A DNA stretch of 33,055 nucleotides from Bacteroidaceae bacterium (GCA_900769765.1 CAAGHW010000079.1:1-33055), one strand, 5' to 3'. Shown: positions 14,803-23,026, counted from the stretch's first letter. Numbers and translations are program-made. The notes: generated by a model from the sequence alone, not told the origin.

Positions 14803-17007
14803 ATGGACGACAAGCAGATAAAAGAGATACAGGAAAAGGTCATAACGCTTCTCGATGCAAAAAGGCTGAAACAGGCTATCGATACATTAGGTACAGACAT
14901 CGACAACCTGCAGGACTGGGACATCAGGACACGTTACAACGAATTGCAGACATCATACAAATATATGCTTGAATATATGCGTATGGGTATGCAGGACCCC
15001 GACAGGGAACGCCTGTACGACGAACTTGTCGGACGTTGCTACATCATCAACGACCTTGTTGCCGCATCACGCGAAAGCGAACACTCCACCAAGGTGTATA
15101 GCCAGAAGTGCCGCCGATACAGCACACTCGACAGCATAGACACCATCCTTGCCGCATTCAAGGAGAACATAGCCAATCTGGAGGTTACGAGAATGCTTCC
15201 CGCCGAGGAGTGCAAAAAAGTTTCCGCACAGCTGCAACAGGAACACGAAAAGTTGCTGACACAGATATGGGAAGCTGTATGGAGCAGCCGTTCGTGGACA
15301 AAGAGCTATGCAGAGCTTATTCTGAACATAGCAAACGACAACGACATCGAGCTCAACGACCGCACAACCATCGTAAGTGCAGTGACGATGAGCGCACTCA
15401 AATGTTTCGAGCCGGCAAAAGCCACTACCCTATGCGCCATAGCCACAAGCGAAGAGACACTGCTTGCCACAAGAGCACTGACAGGGCTTGTCATTGTACT
15501 GCTCAAGTACGACAACCGTATAGGATACTACAAAGAGATAAATGCTGCACTTTCCACTTTGCAGGAGAACAGCACATGCATGAGCCGTCTGCAGACCATA
15601 CAGATACAATTGCTACGTTGCCGCGAGACACAGAAAATAGACCGCAAGATGCGCGAGGAGATAATCCCCGCCATGATGAAGAACCCCAAGCTTAACAACG
15701 AGAAGTTCAGCATCGACATCCTGAGCGAGATAGAACAGGACGAAGACAAGAACCCCGAATGGGCAAAATGGATTGAGAAGGACGAGATAAAAGGCAAGAT
15801 AGAAGAGATGGCTAAATGGCAGTTCGAAGGAGCCGACATATACATGAGCACATTCTCACAACTAAAGAACTTCCCCTTCTTTGGCGAAATCACAAATTGG
15901 TTCCGTCCATTCGACACGCACGTACCCGCCATCTCGGAGCTGATGCCCGACAATACCGAAGGCAACAAGACTCTGCTTGGCGCAATATGTGCATCACCAT
16001 TCTTTTGCAACAGCGACAAATACTCGTTCTGTTTCACATTCAAGCAAGTTCCACCGGAACAACGCGAAATGCTCATGGGGCAGATTCCCGACGAGGAAGA
16101 GATACGCGCTGCCGGCGACGACAGCAGCAGCCCCGTTGCCACAAACGAGAAACGCGCCGAGACAGAGAGCAACCAATACATACAGGACCTCTACCGTTTC
16201 TTCAAGCTATCAAACTACCGCCACGAGTTCAGCGACCCGTTTGCGACATCGCTCAACATGCTCGAGAGCCGGTCGTTGTCGAAGCTGATAAACAACAACG
16301 AGGCCATACTGCGCACATTCCGTTACCTTATAGAAAAAGAGTATTACAGCGAGGCATACAACGCCGGCAAGATATATGAAAAAAGCGGCGAAGGCGATGC
16401 ACAGTTCTACCAGGAGATGGGCTTCTGCATGCAGAAAGAACGCGACTTCAACGCCGCCATCGACTACTACACAAGAGCCGACATCATCAAGCCCGACACC
16501 TTGTGGACATTACGCCACATAGCACAGTGCTATCGCATGCAAGGAGAATCGGAAAAGGCATTAAGCTACTATCAGATAGCCGAAGAGCTTGCCCCCGAGA
16601 ACATATCGTTGCTGTTACAGACCGGCGAGAGCTTTGCCGCAACAAAAAGATACGAAGAGGCATTTGCACGCTTTTACAAAGCAGAATTCCTTAAGCCGGG
16701 TTCGCGTCGTGCACTGCGCGCCATAGCTTGGTGTTCATTCGTCACAGGGAAGGACGAGCAGGCACGCGGATACTACAAACGGCTACACGAACTGCCCAAG
16801 CCAAGCTTCGAGGACTACCTCAACGCCGCACATGTAGAATGGGTTTCAGGCAACAAGAACGACGCAATAGAACTATACAACAAGGCCAAGGAGTGCGGAA
16901 AGAGCATTGACGAGATAACAGAACATATCATGCGCGACAGTGACACGCTTGTTTCGCGCGGCATAAGCGAGAAGGAGATTCTCCTGTTACGCGACATGCT
17001 TTACTGA
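14803..17007 (+). CDS. Large tetratricopeptide-repeat protein
   Basis: The 733-residue protein has no signal peptide and no membrane segment. The N-terminal two thirds are helical and not recognised. The C-terminal part holds TPR units with typical spacing, for example AQFYQEMGFCMQKERDFNAA then IDYYTRADIIKP, and EKALSYYQIAEELAPENISL followed by EEAFARFYKAEFLKP. It probably acts as a cytoplasmic scaffold or adaptor; no catalytic motif is seen. The start is ATG 14803, because 14785 touches the preceding terminator stem. Confidence 0.8.
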   Translation: MDDKQIKEIQEKVITLLDAKRLKQAIDTLGTDIDNLQDWDIRTRYNELQTSYKYMLEYMRMGMQDPDRERLYDELVGRCYIINDLVAASRESEHSTKVYSQKCRRYSTLDSIDTILAAFKENIANLEVTRMLPAEECKKVSAQLQQEHEKLLTQIWEAVWSSRSWTKSYAELILNIANDNDIELNDRTTIVSAVTMSALKCFEPAKATTLCAIATSEETLLATRALTGLVIVLLKYDNRIGYYKEINAALSTLQENSTCMSRLQTIQIQLLRCRETQKIDRKMREEIIPAMMKNPKLNNEKFSIDILSEIEQDEDKNPEWAKWIEKDEIKGKIEEMAKWQFEGADIYMSTFSQLKNFPFFGEITNWFRPFDTHVPAISELMPDNTEGNKTLLGAICASPFFCNSDKYSFCFTFKQVPPEQREMLMGQIPDEEEIRAAGDDSSSPVATNEKRAETESNQYIQDLYRFFKLSNYRHEFSDPFATSLNMLESRSLSKLINNNEAILRTFRYLIEKEYYSEAYNAGKIYEKSGEGDAQFYQEMGFCMQKERDFNAAIDYYTRADIIKPDTLWTLRHIAQCYRMQGESEKALSYYQIAEELAPENISLLLQTGESFAATKRYEEAFARFYKAEFLKPGSRRALRAIAWCSFVTGKDEQARGYYKRLHELPKPSFEDYLNAAHVEWVSGNKNDAIELYNKAKECGKSIDEITEHIMRDSDTLVSRGISEKEILLLRDMLY

Positions 17008-17035
17008 TTGGCATATCACACATTATAATATAAAT

Positions 17036-17064
17036 AAAGGAGCTTCACGATGTGAAGCTCCTTT
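17036..17064. terminator. Bidirectional terminator between the TPR gene and gapA
   Basis: Thirteen-base arms (17036-17048 and 17052-17064) with a GAT loop lie between convergent genes. A/T-rich flanks on both sides make it usable in both directions. Confidence 0.88.
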
Positions 17065-17088
17065 GCTTTAAATATCAGTTTGCTTAAA

Positions 17089-18090
17089 TTACTTAGCAGC
17101 GATTACGCGAGCCATCTCACAAACCTTGTTTGAGTAACCCCACTCGTTGTCATACCAAGAAACAACCTTAGCGAAGTTAGCATCGAGAGAGATACCAGCC
17201 TTAGCATCGAAGATTGAAGTGTTAGCGCAACCACGGAAGTCTGTAGAAACTACAGCGTCCTCTGTGTAGCCAAGGATACCCTTCAATTCGCCCTCAGAAG
17301 CCTCCTTCATAGCAGCGCAGATGTCAGCCATTGAAGCCTCTTTCTCCAATACTACTGTAAGGTCAACTACAGAAACGTCAGAAGTAGGAACGCGGAATGC
17401 CATACCTGTAAGCTTACCATTGAGAACAGGAAGAACCTTACCTACTGCCTTAGCAGCACCTGTTGAAGATGGGATGATGTTCTCGAGGATACCACGACCA
17501 CCTCTCCAGTCTTTCTTAGAAGGACCGTCAACAGTCTTCTGAGTAGCTGTAGCAGCGTGTACTGTAGTCATCAAACCCTTAACGATACCGAACTTGTCGT
17601 TCAATACCTTAGCGATAGGAGCCAAGCAGTTTGTTGTACAAGAAGCGTTAGAGATAATGTCCTGACCAGCGTATGTAGTGTGGTTAACACCGTATACGAA
17701 CATAGGAGTGTTGTCCTTTGAAGGAGCTGACATAATAACCTTCTTTGCACCTGCGGTGATGTGCTTGCGAGCTGTCTCGTCTGTCAAGAAGAAACCTGTT
17801 GACTCAACAACAACCTCAGCACCTACCTCGTCCCACTTCAAGTTAGCAGGATCCATCTCAGCTGTCAAACGGATTTTGTTACCGTTTACTACCAAGTAGT
17901 TACCCTCTACCTCAATTGTACCGTCGAACTGACCGTGTACAGAGTCGTAACGCAACATGTATGCCAAGTAATCAGCATCGAGAAGGTCATTGATACCTAC
18001 AACCTGAATGTCGTTACCGAAGTTCTTCACTGCTGCGCGGAACACCATACGGCCGATACGACCGAAACCGTTAATACCAAGTTTAATCAT
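17089..18090 (-). CDS. gapA: Glyceraldehyde-3-phosphate dehydrogenase, type I
   Basis: The 333-residue protein has the Rossmann start IKLGINGFGRIGR, the catalytic SNASCTTNC (Cys151) and TVHAATATQKTVDGPSKKDW, and ends with WYDNEWGYSNKVCEMA. It oxidises glyceraldehyde-3-phosphate in glycolysis. Codon use is GGT/GCT/AAC-rich like pgk, consistent with high expression. It faces away from the repeat-bearing intergenic region that separates it from the mscL remnant and guaA. Confidence 0.98.
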   Translation of the reverse strand: MIKLGINGFGRIGRMVFRAAVKNFGNDIQVVGINDLLDADYLAYMLRYDSVHGQFDGTIEVEGNYLVVNGNKIRLTAEMDPANLKWDEVGAEVVVESTGFFLTDETARKHITAGAKKVIMSAPSKDNTPMFVYGVNHTTYAGQDIISNASCTTNCLAPIAKVLNDKFGIVKGLMTTVHAATATQKTVDGPSKKDWRGGRGILENIIPSSTGAAKAVGKVLPVLNGKLTGMAFRVPTSDVSVVDLTVVLEKEASMADICAAMKEASEGELKGILGYTEDAVVSTDFRGCANTSIFDAKAGISLDANFAKVVSWYDNEWGYSNKVCEMARVIAAK

Positions 18091-18265
18091 TTCTTTAAAA
18101 ATTTAATTAAAACGTTTATAATTAAAAAAAATCTCAAATTCCTTTACAGGCGGACTCATTTATCCGCAATTGCAATATTCGACTGCGCGACACGACACCA
18201 TAATCAACGCCGCAAGTACAATAAAAAATACAACTTTTGCAATCTTCATACTTATTCAGCCAATT

Positions 18266-18540
18266 TTCGCAAGGTTTACGATGCTATGATAGTGCAAGCG
18301 AGTGAAACACAAAAGCTTTTTTTTGATGTTTCCCAACGAGCGCAGCCTATCTTCGCACAGTTTACAACGCAATGATAGTGCAAGCGAGTGAAACACAAAG
18401 TTTACTTTGATGTTTCCCAACGAGCGCAGCCTATCTTCGCAAGGTTTCACAGTGCAAATATAGTGCAAATGAGCGAAATACAAAGCTTGCTTTAGTATTT
18501 CACAGCGAATGCCGCCTATATTCGCAGAGTTCTACTCTGC
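18266..18540 (+). repeat. Three tandem ~84-bp units, each with a hairpin and a TATCTTCG box
   Basis: Units A (about 18266-18357), B (18358-18447) and C (18448-18540) repeat with 84- and 85-bp periods measured at CGAGCGCAGCC and the -7-like box (18348, 18432, 18517). Each has a hairpin (18304-18332, 18390-18416, 18475-18501). Stem bases differ between copies but stay paired: CAAAG/CTTTG in B, AAAGC/GCTTT in C, GAAGC/GCTTC in the copy near 2204. No long ORF is encoded. This is the main content of the 715-bp gap 18091-18805; the rest is AT-rich. Confidence 0.75.
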
Positions 18541-18726
18541 AAATTTAAGAAAATGTTTTCACATACAAAACAAGATTTAGCATTTAAATATCAAAAAACT
18601 TACAATAAAGCACCTATACTTATATAATAACACTCCATCGGCAGCATAATCCGCCCTCATTCAAAAAAAAATCGTTTTTCACGAATATTCTTTCCTATAA
18701 ATTATATATTTTTTCCACAAACTTTG

Positions 18727-18734
18727 TATCTTTG
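18727..18734 (+). promoter_or_regulatory. -7 box TATCTTTG upstream of the mscL remnant
   Basis: An exact TAnnTTTG match lies 71 nt before the small ORF at 18806. Transcription would start near 18740 and leave a 65-nt leader. The -33 region has no clear TTTG. Confidence 0.55.
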
Positions 18735-18805
18735 TCAAAGTTTTGGCACACCAAATAAGGTCAGCCCGAATTTTAGAAACGATTATTTACAATATAAAGA
18801 TTGCT

Positions 18806-18907
18806 ATGGAAAAATTTCTTCATGTTTTCAAGGCTTTCGTTGCAAAGAGCAATGTTATCAGCATGACAGTCGGTGCAATCACCGGTGAAGAAATAGAGCG
18901 CACATAA
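18806..18907 (+). pseudogene. mscL: Truncated mscL (mechanosensitive channel) remnant, or a 33-aa peptide derived from it
   Basis: The ORF encodes 33 residues starting MEKFLHVFKAFVAKSNVIS and continuing MTVGAITG. That aligns without gaps to the MscL N-terminus (pattern FLxxFKAFxxKxNVxxMxVGxIxG), where full-length channels continue with AFGKIVSSL and about 100 more residues. Here the homology ends after GAITG, followed by EEIERT and a stop. The pore-lining start of TM1 is therefore present, but most of TM1, TM2 and the cytoplasmic helix are lost. A -7 box precedes it and a hairpin terminator follows, so it may still be transcribed. Whether the peptide is made is unknown. Confidence 0.6.
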
Positions 18908-18909
18908 AC

Positions 18910-18946
18910 GAGAGTGAAACCTTGCGGTTTTCACTCTCATTTTTTT
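18910..18946 (+). terminator. Terminator after the mscL remnant
   Basis: Arms 18910-18921 and 18926-18938 pair with one bulged T around a TTGC loop, followed by a seven-T run. It begins 2 nt after the stop codon of the 33-aa ORF. Confidence 0.8.
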
Positions 18947-18978
18947 AGAATCATATACAAACATTAGCGACCTCACTA

Positions 18979-19009
18979 TTGTAGAAAAAAAGAAAAAACA
19001 GTAAATTCG
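18979..19009 (+). promoter_or_regulatory. Probable guaA promoter (TTG, 20-bp spacer, TAAATTCG)
   Basis: TTG at 18979-18981 and TAAATTCG at 19002-19009 have the 20-bp spacing typical of Bacteroidetes promoters. The leader before ATG 19049 would be about 33 nt. Confidence 0.5.
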
Positions 19010-19048
19010 CAACGTAGAATATAGAAACCAATTTAATATTTCAAGAAT

Positions 19049-20356
19049 ATGAAACAGGACATGATTGTCATTCTGGATCTCGGTAGTCACGAGAACACAG
19101 TGCTTGCAAGAGCAATCCGCGCCTTGGGCGTTTACAGTGAGATTTACCCTCACGACATCACAGTTGAAGAGCTCAAAGCCCTCCCTAATGTAAAAGGTAT
19201 AATCATCAACGGTGGCCCCAACAACGTCATCGACGGTGTAGCCATCGACGTAAACCACGACATCTACAACGCAGGCTTCCCTGTTATGGCAGCAGGTCAT
19301 GACAAGGCACTCTGCGACGTAAAGATAGCAGAAATAGGCAATGATGTAGAAGTTGTCAAAGAGGCAGTAAAAGAGTTCGTTCTCGACACATGTAAGGCAG
19401 AGAAGAACTGGAACATGACAAACTTCGTAAACGACCAGGTAGAGCTTATCCGCCGTCAGGTAGGTGACAGAAAAGTATTGCTTGCCCTCTCAGGTGGTGT
19501 TGACAGTTCAGTTGTAGCAGCACTCCTTCTCAAGGCTATCGGCGACAACCTTGTATGCGTACACGTAAACCACGGTTTGATGCGTAAGGGCGAGAGCGAA
19601 GCAGTTGTTGACGTATTCAGCAAACAGCTATGCGCGAACCTTGTATATGTTGATGCAACAGACCGTTTCCTTGGCAAACTCGAGAACGTAGCAGACCCCG
19701 AGGAGAAACGTAAGATTATCGGTGGCGAGTTCATCCGCGTATTCGAAGAAGAGGCACGCAAGCTCGACGGCATCGACTTCCTTGGCCAGGGAACAATCTA
19801 CCCCGACATCGTAGAGAGCGGTACAAAGACAGCCAAGATGGTAAAGAGCCACCACAACGTAGGCGGTCTGCCCGAAGACCTTCAGTTCGAGTTGGTAGAG
19901 CCAATCCGTCAGTTGTTCAAAGACGAGGTACGTGCTTGCGGTCTTGAGCTTGGCTTGCCATACGACATGGTATATCGTCAGCCATTCCCCGGCCCCGGTT
20001 TGGGCGTACGTTGCCTTGGCGCAATCACACGCGACCGTTTGGAGGCATTGCGCGAGAGCGACGCAATCCTACGCGAAGAGTTCAAGAACGCCGGTCTTGA
20101 CAAGACAGTATGGCAGTACTTCACCGTAGTACCCGACTTCAAGTCAGTAGGCGTACGCAACAACGCACGTTCATACGACTGGCCCGTAATCATCCGCGCC
20201 GTGAACACAGTGGATGCCATGACAGCAACCATCGAGCAGATTGAGTGGCCTATCTTGTTGAAGATTACCGACCGCATACTCGCAGAAGTTCCAAACATCA
20301 ACCGCGTATGCTACGATATGTCACCCAAACCCAGTGCTACTATTGAGTGGGAGTAA
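19049..20356 (+). CDS. guaA: GMP synthase with truncated, catalytically dead glutaminase domain
   Basis: The protein has 435 residues, against roughly 510-525 for usual GuaA. The ATP-pyrophosphatase half is intact: LALSGGVDSSV (148-155), HVNHGLMRKGES, GTIYPDIVES, SHHNVGGLPEDL, PFPGPGLGVRCLGAITRDR and the C-terminal KPSATIEWE. The N-terminal class I amidotransferase half starts normally (VILDLGSHENTVLARAIRAL, IIINGGPNNVID). At the nucleophile site it reads FPVMAAGHDKAL instead of PVLGICYGMQ, and then jumps to KEAVKEFVLDTC. The catalytic Cys and the downstream His-Pro-Glu are missing. XMP amination would then need free ammonia or a separate glutaminase. It follows the mscL remnant and has its own promoter-like box. 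Confidence 0.93.
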   Translation: MKQDMIVILDLGSHENTVLARAIRALGVYSEIYPHDITVEELKALPNVKGIIINGGPNNVIDGVAIDVNHDIYNAGFPVMAAGHDKALCDVKIAEIGNDVEVVKEAVKEFVLDTCKAEKNWNMTNFVNDQVELIRRQVGDRKVLLALSGGVDSSVVAALLLKAIGDNLVCVHVNHGLMRKGESEAVVDVFSKQLCANLVYVDATDRFLGKLENVADPEEKRKIIGGEFIRVFEEEARKLDGIDFLGQGTIYPDIVESGTKTAKMVKSHHNVGGLPEDLQFELVEPIRQLFKDEVRACGLELGLPYDMVYRQPFPGPGLGVRCLGAITRDRLEALRESDAILREEFKNAGLDKTVWQYFTVVPDFKSVGVRNNARSYDWPVIIRAVNTVDAMTATIEQIEWPILLKITDRILAEVPNINRVCYDMSPKPSATIEWE

Positions 20357-20392
20357 AAAAAAGAGCCGAAAGGCTCTTTTTTTTACTCCCAC
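20347..20392 (+). terminator. 21-bp-arm GAAA-loop terminator overlapping the guaA stop
   Basis: Arms 20347-20367 and 20372-20392 are exact complements around a GAAA tetraloop, with an eight-A/eight-T core. The last GuaA codons and the TAA stop lie in the left arm. Confidence 0.92.
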
Positions 20393-20770
20393 CGAGCAAC
20401 CTTTTGAGCAGTTAGTCGCGTGCAGCACTGACGAAGATAGTGCCACGCGGGGTGCGATTGCCGAAAACACCTGCCAACGAGTTAAAACCAAACTTGTTTG
20501 AGTTTTTACAACGAGTGCAGCAGTGTTTCAACAAAGTTAAAGGCAACAAAAGGTTGGTCAATGGGATGCCACCGAAGGGGGCAACTACTTTACTATAAAA
20601 ATTACCTACATAGATTTTTTGAGCAATGGTCAAGCGTAGTGCCGAAAGGTGGCACCGCGTAGCAGGCGTTTGCGAAACAACAAGCCTTGCCAAATTACTC
20701 TCAAACTCTTTCCCTACAAACGCATAACTCTCCTAAAAAAGTATTACCTTTACCATGCTTTTAAAAACCT
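20393..20770. other. 378-bp intergenic region with repeat-like, hairpin-rich sequence
   Basis: No convincing gene is present. It contains AAACTTGTTTGAG, CAACGAGTGCAGC and AGTGTTTCAAC in the order hairpin then CGAGTGCAG, which recalls the repeat family at 2178 and 18266. It also has several TGCCAC/GTGGCA pairs (for example around 20640-20662). A TACCTTTA box at 20745-20752 may be the -7 element of the radical SAM gene. The region looks like a dispersed non-coding element. Confidence 0.4.
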
Positions 20771-21454
20771 ATGGACCGCTATTCACTCATAGATACCAAA
20801 ATGCCACGTGAGTTCCTGCTGTTGCAGGGACAAGGTTGCCGTTGGGGCAAATGCACCTTCTGCGACTACCACAGCGACGCAAGCCCTACCCCCTTTGCCA
20901 CGAATAAGGCCGTTCTCGACCGTGTCACCGGCAAATACAAAAGGCTTGACATCATCAACTCAGGCTCGGCCATGGAGCTTGACGAAGAGACAATCAACTA
21001 CATAAAAAAGATTGTCGCAGAGAAAGACATTGAGGAGCTATGGTTCGAGGCGCATTATATGTACCGCAACAAGCTCGACGCTTTCGCCAAGCTGTTTGCT
21101 CCGGCAACGGTAAAGTTCCGTTGCGGAATAGAGAGTTTCAATGCAAGGCTGCGCAGAAGCTGGAACAAAGGGGTGCCCGACAATGTAACAGCCACCGACG
21201 TTGCGGAACATTTCAAGGGAGTATGCTTGCTATGTTGCACACAAGGCGACAGCAAGGAGAGGATTTTGAGCGACATAGCCACCGCCAAGCGACATTTTGA
21301 ATATTTCAGCGTAAACCTCTTCTGTAACAACAGCACACCCGTAAAACGCGACGAGGAGCTGGCGCAATGGTTTATTAAAGAGGTATATCCACAAATAAAG
21401 GACGACGAAAAGATTGAGGTGCTCATCGACAACACCGACCTGGGTGTTGGATAG
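20771..21454 (+). CDS. Radical SAM protein with CX4CX2C cluster motif
   Basis: This 227-residue protein has GCRWGKCTFCDYH with cysteines at 23, 28 and 31. The spacing is C-x4-C-x2-C rather than the standard C-x3-C-x2-C. Later segments include IINSGSAMELDEETI, FRCGIESFNARLR and VCLLCCTQGDSKERI. They follow the strand order of a partial TIM barrel: a GxE-like motif and a SAM-binding glycine region. The C-terminus (IDNTDLGVG) looks complete, so this is a short single-domain enzyme with no auxiliary cluster domain. The reaction is not known. lrgA starts 68 nt downstream with its own promoter. Confidence 0.8.
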   Translation: MDRYSLIDTKMPREFLLLQGQGCRWGKCTFCDYHSDASPTPFATNKAVLDRVTGKYKRLDIINSGSAMELDEETINYIKKIVAEKDIEELWFEAHYMYRNKLDAFAKLFAPATVKFRCGIESFNARLRRSWNKGVPDNVTATDVAEHFKGVCLLCCTQGDSKERILSDIATAKRHFEYFSVNLFCNNSTPVKRDEELAQWFIKEVYPQIKDDEKIEVLIDNTDLGVG

Positions 21455-21493
21455 TTTATCAGCCCTACGGTGCTGTTTATGAATTTAAAATAG

Positions 21494-21501
21494 TACCTTT
21501 G
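21494..21501 (+). promoter_or_regulatory. -7 box TACCTTTG of lrgAB
   Basis: An exact TAnnTTTG match lies 21 nt before ATG 21523. This argues against the longer reading that starts at the TTG inside the box. Confidence 0.6.
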
Positions 21502-21522
21502 CAAAACAATATCCACTATGCA

Positions 21523-21885
21523 ATGAAATACATTCTTCAATTCGAAATAATAATAGCCATATCGCTTGTGGGCGAACTGCTGAACAGACTAATCCCCCTA
21601 CCCATCCCTGCGAGCATATACGGTATGGTGATTCTCTTCACCGCGCTATGCACAGGAGTTATTAAACTGTCGGCAGTAAAAGAGACCGGCAAATTCCTTA
21701 TATATATAATGCCCATGATGTTTATCCCGGCAACGGTGGGATTGCTCGAGTCGTGGAGCGTGATGCAGGAGTTCCTTACGGCAATAATTGTCATCTCGCT
21801 TGTATCGACAGTGCTTGTAATGGCATTCACGGGACACGTAACACAGTTCATTATCAAACTGAAGGACAAGGAGGGCAAGCAATGA
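21523..21885 (+). CDS. lrgA: CidA/LrgA-family holin-like membrane protein
   Basis: The 120-residue protein has four hydrophobic helices and the LrgA hallmarks GELLNRLIPLPIPASIYGMV and FIPATVGLLESW. LrgA/CidA proteins are small inner-membrane proteins linked to murein hydrolase control and to metabolite export. The start at 21523 fits the promoter position. Its stop overlaps the lrgB start by 4 nt (ATGA), so translation is coupled. Confidence 0.9.
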   Translation: MKYILQFEIIIAISLVGELLNRLIPLPIPASIYGMVILFTALCTGVIKLSAVKETGKFLIYIMPMMFIPATVGLLESWSVMQEFLTAIIVISLVSTVLVMAFTGHVTQFIIKLKDKEGKQ

Positions 21886-22574
21886 AAGAGATTCTGCAAG
21901 ACTCGCTGTTCTTTGGTGTAGGCATAAGCGTCGGGGCATACCTGCTGGGAACATTAATCAAGAAAAAGTGCAACTTTTTCCTTTTCAATCCGTTACTTAT
22001 AGCAATAACAATAACCATTGCAACACTGCTGGTTACAGGCATAGAATACCGCGACTACAACAACGGAGCCAAATATTTGAGCTATTTGCTCACCCCAGCC
22101 ACAGTAGCATTAGCAATACCTTTGTACGAACAGGTAAAGCTGTTGAAGAGCAACCTGACGGCAATACTCATAGGCATAGCATCGGGCGTGCTCACAAGCT
22201 TCGTGTCAATCTTCGCCATGGCGTTATTGTTCAGGCTTGGACACACCGAATATGTAACGCTGCTCCCAAAATCGATAACCACCGCCATAGGCATAGGACT
22301 CTCACAGGAGCTTGAGGGATATGTAGCCATCACCGTATCGGCAATAATGATTACCGGCCTGTTCGGCAACATTGCAGGCGCAGGAATATGCAGGCTCTTC
22401 GGCATCAAGCACCCCGTTGCACGCGGCATAGCCATAGGCACAGCCACACACGTCATGGGCACAGCAAAAGCGATGGAGATTGGAGAGATTGAAGGCGCCA
22501 TGAGCAGCCTTTCGGTTGCTGTTGCAGGATGCATGACCGTTGGTGCTGCTATTATTTTTGAAGGACTTATATAA
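21882..22574 (+). CDS. lrgB: LrgB-family membrane protein
   Basis: The 230-residue membrane protein contains LLTPATVALAIPLYEQVKLL, LLPKSITTAIGIGLSQELEG and GIAIGTATHVMGTAKAMEIG, the conserved LrgB segments. It is the usual partner of LrgA, and plant and bacterial relatives transport glycolate or pyruvate-like acids. ATG 21882 overlaps the lrgA stop; the upstream extension of the frame overlaps lrgA and is not used. Confidence 0.92.
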   Translation: MKEILQDSLFFGVGISVGAYLLGTLIKKKCNFFLFNPLLIAITITIATLLVTGIEYRDYNNGAKYLSYLLTPATVALAIPLYEQVKLLKSNLTAILIGIASGVLTSFVSIFAMALLFRLGHTEYVTLLPKSITTAIGIGLSQELEGYVAITVSAIMITGLFGNIAGAGICRLFGIKHPVARGIAIGTATHVMGTAKAMEIGEIEGAMSSLSVAVAGCMTVGAAIIFEGLI

Positions 22575-22621
22575 GAATATGCCAAAAACAACTATCTTAG
22601 CACCATAAAAATCAAACAGCC

Positions 22622-23026
22622 ATGATTATAGCAATAGATTTCGACGGAACCATAGTTCAGCACAAATACCCCGAGGTTGGCAGCGAGATACCATTTGCAA
22701 CTGCTACAATACGCAAATTGATAGCAGAGCAACACCAGGTCATACTATGGACTGTGCGACGCGGCAAGCTTCTACAGGAAGCCGTCGACTGGTGCAAGGA
22801 ACGCGGAATAGAGTTCTATGCAGTAAACAAGAGCTTCCCCGAAGAGGAAGCAGGCGAAGGATATGGAAAAGTGAATGCCGACATATTCATCGACGACCGT
22901 AACTTGGGCGGGCTACCCGATTGGGGCAACATCTACAGGATGATTAAAGAGAACAAAACTTGGGAAGATATATACTCCGAGACAGAAGAGCCTCAACGCA
23001 AGAAAAAGAAAAGATGGCTCTGGTAA
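22622..23026 (+). CDS. Small HAD-like hydrolase
   Basis: The 134-residue protein has IAIDFDGTIV (Asp6, Asp8 nucleophile motif), VILWTVRRG (motif II Thr) and DIFIDDRNLGG (motif IV). A capless HAD fold of this size is expected to be a phosphatase. Similar small proteins occur in Bacteroides, and their substrate is uncertain. The tail is basic (PQRKKKKRWLW). It begins 47 nt after lrgB with no terminator between, so it may be part of the same transcript. Confidence 0.82.
   Translation: MIIAIDFDGTIVQHKYPEVGSEIPFATATIRKLIAEQHQVILWTVRRGKLLQEAVDWCKERGIEFYAVNKSFPEEEAGEGYGKVNADIFIDDRNLGGLPDWGNIYRMIKENKTWEDIYSETEEPQRKKKKRWLW

Noticed and set aside
13483..18090. Distinct codon use of pgk and gapA as evidence of transfer
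   Set aside because: The bias (GGT, GCT, AAC, AAG) is shared by both glycolytic genes and is best explained by high expression.
18266..18540. Tandem repeats as a CRISPR array
   Set aside because: The period (84-85 bp) is too long, the units are similar throughout with no unique spacers, and there are no cas genes.
20412..20693. Minus-strand 93-aa ORF in the guaA-radical SAM gap
   Set aside because: Composition is unusual, with no domain, and it lies over repeat-like hairpins; more likely a chance frame in a non-coding element.
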